This document shows positions 60,214 to 64,000 of a stretch of 64,000 nucleotides of DNA, piece by piece. Position 1 is the stretch's first letter; the number at the start of each line of letters is the position of its first letter. The position numbers and the translations under genes were made by a program. Below the pieces are notes generated by a model. The model saw only the letters and a program-made list of their open reading frames with translations, had not been told where the DNA came from and searched no databases. Origin of the DNA: Gammaproteobacteria bacterium (lineage in GTDB: Bacteria > Pseudomonadota > Gammaproteobacteria > Pseudomonadales > Azotimanducaceae); assembly GCA_012960535.1 (NCBI GenBank), contig DUBB01000002.1, positions 1 through 64,000 of the forward strand, in the 5' to 3' direction.

Positions 60214-60235
60214 AAACAGTCAATACTGACGGTAA
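60214..60235. promoter_or_regulatory. 22-bp inverted repeat, cluster operator copy 3
   Basis: AAACAGTCAA, centre TA, CTGACGGTAA. It fits AAACnnTCA/TGAnnGT but the last two bases of the right arm differ (AA not TT). It lies 16 bases upstream of the small gene at 60198, likely covering its promoter. Confidence 0.58.
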
Positions 60236-60269
60236 TTATTAGTCGCTTGAGAATTTTTGTCAATTTCCT

Positions 60270-61241
60270 CTAATGGCCTGACAATCGGGTAACAATGCCT
60301 GCAAAAGATTCCATGGCATCTTCACCAACGGTAATGTAGGAAATTCCGAACAGTTCCCGTCGGCGGTTTAATTCTTCACATATGGCGTCCTCGCTACCGA
60401 AAAGCGCATGCGGATGCTGTTGCATCTCTGTTTCAGAAAGATTAAACATTTGTGAAAAATTGCTCAATATGGGTTCAGGATGGTCCGTTACAAAGGTGAA
60501 GTAGGCGCCGATTTCCAGTTCGATCTGGTCAAAGCGGTCTCCAGCGCCGGTTTTTACCCAGTTTAGTTTTCGATGAGTCTCAGCCGCTGTTGACGTAGCA
60601 ACGCCATCCGGGCCAATCACGCCACCTCTGTTATTAAAGTTAAAACTAACGATGTCGGCTTCGCGGCCGGCTAGCTTGAGGATTTTTGGTGAACCACCAC
60701 CGATCATAATGGGCGGATACGGTTTGCTGACAGGTTTTGGCAGACCATCAAACTCATGCCAGGACACGGTCGCATTATCGATATCCAGCGGTTCATCGTC
60801 GGCATAGGCTTTGACGCCGGCGATGACGTCCTCTAAACGATTGATGCGGGTCCCGGGAGAATCCATTTGCAGGCCCACAGCCGCATATTCATCTGCAAGC
60901 CAGCCGGCGCCAAGGCCCAGTTCCAGGCGCCCGGCGGACAACAGATCGATGGTCATAGCCTCTTTGATCAAAGTTACGGGTAGCCGATAATCGACGCAGA
61001 ATACCCGGCAACCGATCTTAATGGTACTGGTGACCGCAGCTGCATAGGCCATTGCCGGAACAGCGGCGAGGCCCTGTATTGGATGATTAGTGCGAGTGAG
61101 TGCAGGGCCCGGGCCGATGATGTGATCAGCCAGGTGAAAAGCACTATAACCGAGTTGTTCCGCGAGTTTAACCTTGTCAGCCCAGTCAGCACCCGACTCT
61201 GCGTTAAAACTCTGAACAGCGAAGCGAAACGGCCTGCTCAC
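60270..61241 (-). CDS. LLM-class flavin-dependent oxidoreductase (TIGR03621-like)
   Basis: Luciferase-like TIM-barrel protein of about 323 residues. RPFRFAVQSFNAESGADWADKV at the start, LGLGAGWLADEYAAVG, PYPPIMIGGGSPKILKLAGREADIVSFN. Members use F420 or FMN; the close relatives I recall are mostly actinobacterial F420-type. The frame is open to 61259, but a GTG at 61241 overlapping the ThuA stop (GTGA) gives the expected start. Probably reduces or oxidises the cluster substrate. Confidence 0.83.
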   Translation of the reverse strand: MSRPFRFAVQSFNAESGADWADKVKLAEQLGYSAFHLADHIIGPGPALTRTNHPIQGLAAVPAMAYAAAVTSTIKIGCRVFCVDYRLPVTLIKEAMTIDLLSAGRLELGLGAGWLADEYAAVGLQMDSPGTRINRLEDVIAGVKAYADDEPLDIDNATVSWHEFDGLPKPVSKPYPPIMIGGGSPKILKLAGREADIVSFNFNNRGGVIGPDGVATSTAAETHRKLNWVKTGAGDRFDQIELEIGAYFTFVTDHPEPILSNFSQMFNLSETEMQQHPHALFGSEDAICEELNRRRELFGISYITVGEDAMESFAGIVTRLSGH

Positions 61242-61987
61242 CGGGACAGCCCCGCGCAATAGGCCAGGCCGCGCCTGAGCAGCTCATAATACTGCGGCTT
61301 ATCCCACGAGCCTTTTTCTATGGTCGGATAAAAAGCTAGCATCGGCTGCATGTCGTAGTGGCCTCTGCAGTGCCCAAGGTTTAGATAGAGAACCTCTCCC
61401 GTACCCACGGTATTAATGTAGTAGACAGGTCTTGGTTCATCATCGGGCCAGTCCTCCGCGACAAAGCCGTCTGCCTTCCCGGTGAAGTGCGTATGTAGCA
61501 GCTGTTTTATATCTCCGTGAAACTTACACAGGTAAAGTTCATCATCGGTTTCAAATTCGCCAACACCCTGTACCAGCGGATGGCTATTATCGGACACCTT
61601 AACCGTGAACATTTGGATTGGAGGATGTGCCACAAATTGGCTACCCAGTGTTTGCATCAACACCGGCGCACTATCTGGGCTGTCCACTTTACCATTGGGC
61701 AGGAATTCAAGGATGGAGTTGGTGCCATGCAGTGCAAACCATTTCTTCCCTGAAGTCACATAATCGCGAAGCGCAATCTGCTGTTGCTCAGTTGGTACCA
61801 GGTTACAGGTATAGGAGATTAGAAAGTCAGAATTGTTAATCGCTTCCAAGTCGCTATAGTCACTGGCTACTGTTGTTCGAATAAGCGCATTCTCAGACAG
61901 TAGTTTCAGTAATTCCAATCTCGCATAATCAATATCGTGGTAATCTCCGGCGGCGACCAGATAGGCTCTTATTGCATTCTCAGGCAT
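61238..61987 (-). CDS. ThuA-like domain protein
   Basis: 249 residues of the class I glutamine amidotransferase-like ThuA fold: DFLISYTCNLVPTEQQQIALRDYVTSGKKWFALHGTNSIL, QFVAHPPIQMFTVKV, ELYLCKF and VLYLNLGHCRGHYDM. Function in the pathway unknown; ThuA-like proteins are found with sugar and carbocycle degradation genes. Overlaps the LLM gene by four bases and lies 13 bases after an SDR gene on the same strand. Confidence 0.8.
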   Translation of the reverse strand: MPENAIRAYLVAAGDYHDIDYARLELLKLLSENALIRTTVASDYSDLEAINNSDFLISYTCNLVPTEQQQIALRDYVTSGKKWFALHGTNSILEFLPNGKVDSPDSAPVLMQTLGSQFVAHPPIQMFTVKVSDNSHPLVQGVGEFETDDELYLCKFHGDIKQLLHTHFTGKADGFVAEDWPDDEPRPVYYINTVGTGEVLYLNLGHCRGHYDMQPMLAFYPTIEKGSWDKPQYYELLRRGLAYCAGLSR

Positions 61988-62000
61988 GCGTTTCTCCGCG

Positions 62001-62759
62001 CTAGTATTGGATTCGTTTGGTCATACCACCATCGATGACGACGTTGGTTCCTGTGGTGAAGCCGCCTAGTGGGCTGATCAGCAATGCCGCCTGAGCCGCT
62101 ATTTCCTCGGCACTTCCCAATCTACCCAGCGGGATCTGGGCCAGGGTGGAATCATAGAATGCAGTCATATTTGTCTTGATCATGTCCCAGGAGCCACCTT
62201 CAATAAATATCGGTCCCGGACTGATGGCGTTGACTCGTACGCCATTTGCGCCCAGTTCCTGGGATAAGGCACCTGAGTAGTTAAGCAGGCCGGCTTTCAT
62301 GGCGTTGTAAGGTCCGGCATTCATAAAATGCTCTAAGGCTGCGGTGGTGGAGATCATGACAATGCTGGGGTTGCTGGAATTTGCAAAAAAAGGCTTGCAG
62401 GCCTCAACGCCATGGACAGCCGACAGGATGTTGTAATTAAACTGGGATATCCAGCCATCGTCTCCTTTGCCATTAGAACCGCTCACATTAGAAACAAAAG
62501 CATCGATTCCACCGAGGGTTTCACCTGCCTGCGCAATCCAGGCAGTAAAGGCGTCGGCGTCAGCGACATCCAGGGCCTCGGCGACAACTTTTACGCCTTT
62601 GGCTGAGATGCTTGCCTGAGCCGCTGCGACATCATCTGCGTTGCGCGCGCATAGGGCAATGTTGCAGCCTTCATCGGATAGCGTCTCGGCGATTGCCCGG
62701 CCGATACCTTTAGTGCCGCCGGTAATCAGTACATTGTGTCCTTTTAATTGTAAATCCAT
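62001..62759 (-). CDS. Short-chain dehydrogenase/reductase
   Basis: 252 residues. NAD(P) motif TGGTKGIGRAIAETL, DAFVSNVSGSNG in place of the usual NNAG, Ser in VMISTTAALEHF and Tyr/Lys in YNAMKAGLLNYS. C-terminus TGTNVVIDGGMTKRIQY is typical of ketoreductase-type SDRs. Second gene of the operon starting at 63522, followed by ThuA and LLM genes. Confidence 0.9.
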   Translation of the reverse strand: MDLQLKGHNVLITGGTKGIGRAIAETLSDEGCNIALCARNADDVAAAQASISAKGVKVVAEALDVADADAFTAWIAQAGETLGGIDAFVSNVSGSNGKGDDGWISQFNYNILSAVHGVEACKPFFANSSNPSIVMISTTAALEHFMNAGPYNAMKAGLLNYSGALSQELGANGVRVNAISPGPIFIEGGSWDMIKTNMTAFYDSTLAQIPLGRLGSAEEIAAQAALLISPLGGFTTGTNVVIDGGMTKRIQY

Positions 62760-62787
62760 CAGATACTCCTTTTGTTGTTACTTAAGA

Positions 62788-63522
62788 TCATGCTTGTCTT
62801 ATTACGCCGCCGTCAACCACTAGTCCATGACCAGTAATAAAGGAAGCGTCGTCGGATAGTAAAAAATTAATCGCATTGGCGATATCCTCGGGCCGGCCAA
62901 GCCGTTTCAGTGGCGACTTGTTGATCCAGAATTCGCTGAAATTCGGGTCCGAATCAATAACAGGTTGAGTAATTCCAGTAATAATTGCACCAGGCTGTAT
63001 GTAGTTTGCGGTCATACCATACTCGCCCAGCTCTAATGCCAGCGTTTTAGTTAAGCCTGCGATGGCATGTTTGCTACTGGTATAGGCGCCCATCGCTGAG
63101 CCTGCCAGGGTAGACATAACCGAGCCGATGTTAATTATTCGACCGCGCTGACTTGCTTTCATAACGGGAATGGCGGCCTTGCAGAGTTTGAAAACCGCAT
63201 GCAGGTTGACTGTCATAACGCGGTCCCAGACCAGTATATCCATTGTTTCTATGGAAGAACCACCGACCATGCCGGCATTATTGATGAGGAAGTCGATAGC
63301 GCCGAAATGTTCTATTGCCGAAGTTGTAACGATTTCTGCAGCATTGTTGTCGGCAACATCGACAACAATGCTGACAGCATGCTCATGGCTCAGGTCCTCA
63401 TTTGCGTGCTGATCCACGCACAATACGAAAGCGCCTTCTTCTAGCAGGCGTTGGGCGGTCGCCCTGCCAATGCCGCTGGCAGCGCCAGTAACAATGGCTG
63501 TTAGGCCCTGATGTAATCCCAT
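62788..63522 (-). CDS. Short-chain dehydrogenase/reductase
   Basis: 244 residues with a complete set of motifs: TGAASGIGRATAQRL, NNAGM, Ser in NIGSVMSTLAGSA, AYTSSKHAIAGLTK, and TGHGLVVDGGV. First gene of a four-gene operon (SDR-SDR-ThuA-LLM). Divergent from the MDR gene at 63639, with a short palindrome-like CAGTC/GACTG between them. Confidence 0.92.
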   Translation of the reverse strand: MGLHQGLTAIVTGAASGIGRATAQRLLEEGAFVLCVDQHANEDLSHEHAVSIVVDVADNNAAEIVTTSAIEHFGAIDFLINNAGMVGGSSIETMDILVWDRVMTVNLHAVFKLCKAAIPVMKASQRGRIINIGSVMSTLAGSAMGAYTSSKHAIAGLTKTLALELGEYGMTANYIQPGAIITGITQPVIDSDPNFSEFWINKSPLKRLGRPEDIANAINFLLSDDASFITGHGLVVDGGVIRQA

Positions 63523-63638
63523 ATAACGTCCGGTTTGTTTTTTTTTGATGGTTGGTTAAGACTAGGGAAGGGAAAAGAGTCAGTCAAGACTGTTTTTCAG
63601 GAAAGGCAATCAAATCGACGAATTACAGGGGTAAAAAC

Positions 63639-64000
63639 ATGAATAGGCAATTCTTGTTAGCAGCGAGGCCCAGAGGCTGGGTTAAAGAAAGTGATTTTTC
63701 GTACCAGGAAACAGCAATTCCTGTTTGCGATTCGGGGCAGATCCTGGTGCGAACGAAATACATATCTCTCGATCCTTCCATGCGCGGGCAAATGGAAAAT
63801 AGAGCCGATTACGCGGCACCCTTAAACTTAGGTGATGTAATGAGGGCCAGTGGTATTGCTCAGGTAGTCGAGTCTGAACATCCGGATTTTGCAATGGGCG
63901 ATCTGGTTCTGGGCTCTTTCGGTATGCAGGACTATAAGCGCCTGGATCCCCAGGCTCTGGGCGTTAGGAAATTTGCGCCAGGCGAAGACCCGCTTGCGGC
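63639..64000 (+). CDS. NADP-dependent medium-chain oxidoreductase (YncB/PTGR type), partial
   Basis: Starts at ATG 63639 with AGGGGT six bases upstream and is cut by the right window edge after about 120 codons. The N-terminus FLLAARPRGWVKESDF followed by ILVRTKYISLDPSMRGQM and LNLGDVMRASGIAQVVES is that of the leukotriene B4 dehydrogenase-like group, related to the gene at 44575. Divergent from the SDR-led operon. Confidence 0.88.
   Translation, partial: MNRQFLLAARPRGWVKESDFSYQETAIPVCDSGQILVRTKYISLDPSMRGQMENRADYAAPLNLGDVMRASGIAQVVESEHPDFAMGDLVLGSFGMQDYKRLDPQALGVRKFAPGEDPLA

Noticed and set aside
63573-63598. A fourth copy of the 22-bp cluster operator between divergent genes at the right end
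   Set aside because: The core CAGTC/GACTG fits, but outer positions match poorly (about 8 of 14 fixed bases), near chance.

Overview
The window reads as a piece of a gammaproteobacterial chromosome, probably from a marine or otherwise lipid- and purine-scavenging lineage. This is an inference from the rRNA ends, moderate G+C, a TonB-dependent receptor, PuuD-type urate oxidation and large Rieske/P450/SDR catabolic operons; no species can be named from sequence alone. It opens with the 3' end of a 23S rRNA gene, a 5S rRNA gene and a clean rRNA terminator.

Region 1 (0.8-6.6 kb) holds loosely connected genes: a lipoprotein-type S41 peptidase, a nucleoside hydrolase whose start codon lies in the last unit of a 34-bp tandem repeat, a sterol-desaturase-family hydroxylase, a small exported Lys/Glu/His/Gly repeat protein, an exported protein of unknown function and an acetyl-CoA hydrolase/CoA-transferase.

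Region 2 (7-34.8 kb) is a very complete purine scavenging and degradation locus. Exported parts are two purine nucleoside permease (NUP) paralogues, a secreted adenosine deaminase and a TonB-dependent receptor carrying a perfect EF-hand loop. Inner-membrane carriers are an AzgA-type and a xanthine/urate-type NCS2 permease, an MFS transporter and a sodium:solute symporter. The enzymes run from bases to ureidoglycolate: adenine deaminase, guanine deaminase, 8-oxoguanine deaminase, XdhABC, PuuD (urate to 5-hydroxyisourate), UraH, UraD, PuuE, allantoicase and ureidoglycolate lyase, with a purine phosphoribosyltransferase for salvage. A RutR-like TetR regulator lies at the centre, and two RutR-type operator sequences flank the divergent promoter of xdhA. 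The xdhABC-uraD-uraH-guaD-puuD-oxygenase block is a tightly overlapping operon.

Region 3 (34.9-40.9 kb) has a DUF5916-type outer-membrane protein, a serine beta-lactamase-like hydrolase, a crotonase and a two-domain AhpD-like protein interrupted by an in-frame TGA exactly where the second redox Cys of the CxxC motif should be, followed by a plausible bacterial SECIS hairpin. This is a strong selenoprotein candidate.

Region 4 (41-64 kb) is a large catabolic cluster for an unidentified, probably cyclic or lipophilic carboxylic substrate: two Rieske oxygenases, a P450, an acyl-CoA ligase, a crotonase, several SDR and MDR dehydrogenases, a molybdopterin oxidoreductase, a kinase-like and a phosphatase-like protein, a limonene-epoxide-hydrolase-like protein, an ABM-type monooxygenase, and LLM and PPOX flavoproteins. 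Three intergenic regions share a 22-bp inverted repeat with half-sites AAACnnTCA / TGAnnGTTT, suggesting one regulator for the cluster. Embedded between its operons are a four-domain rhodanese protein and a thiol-dioxygenase-like cupin, followed by fifteen uninterrupted 13-bp tandem repeats.
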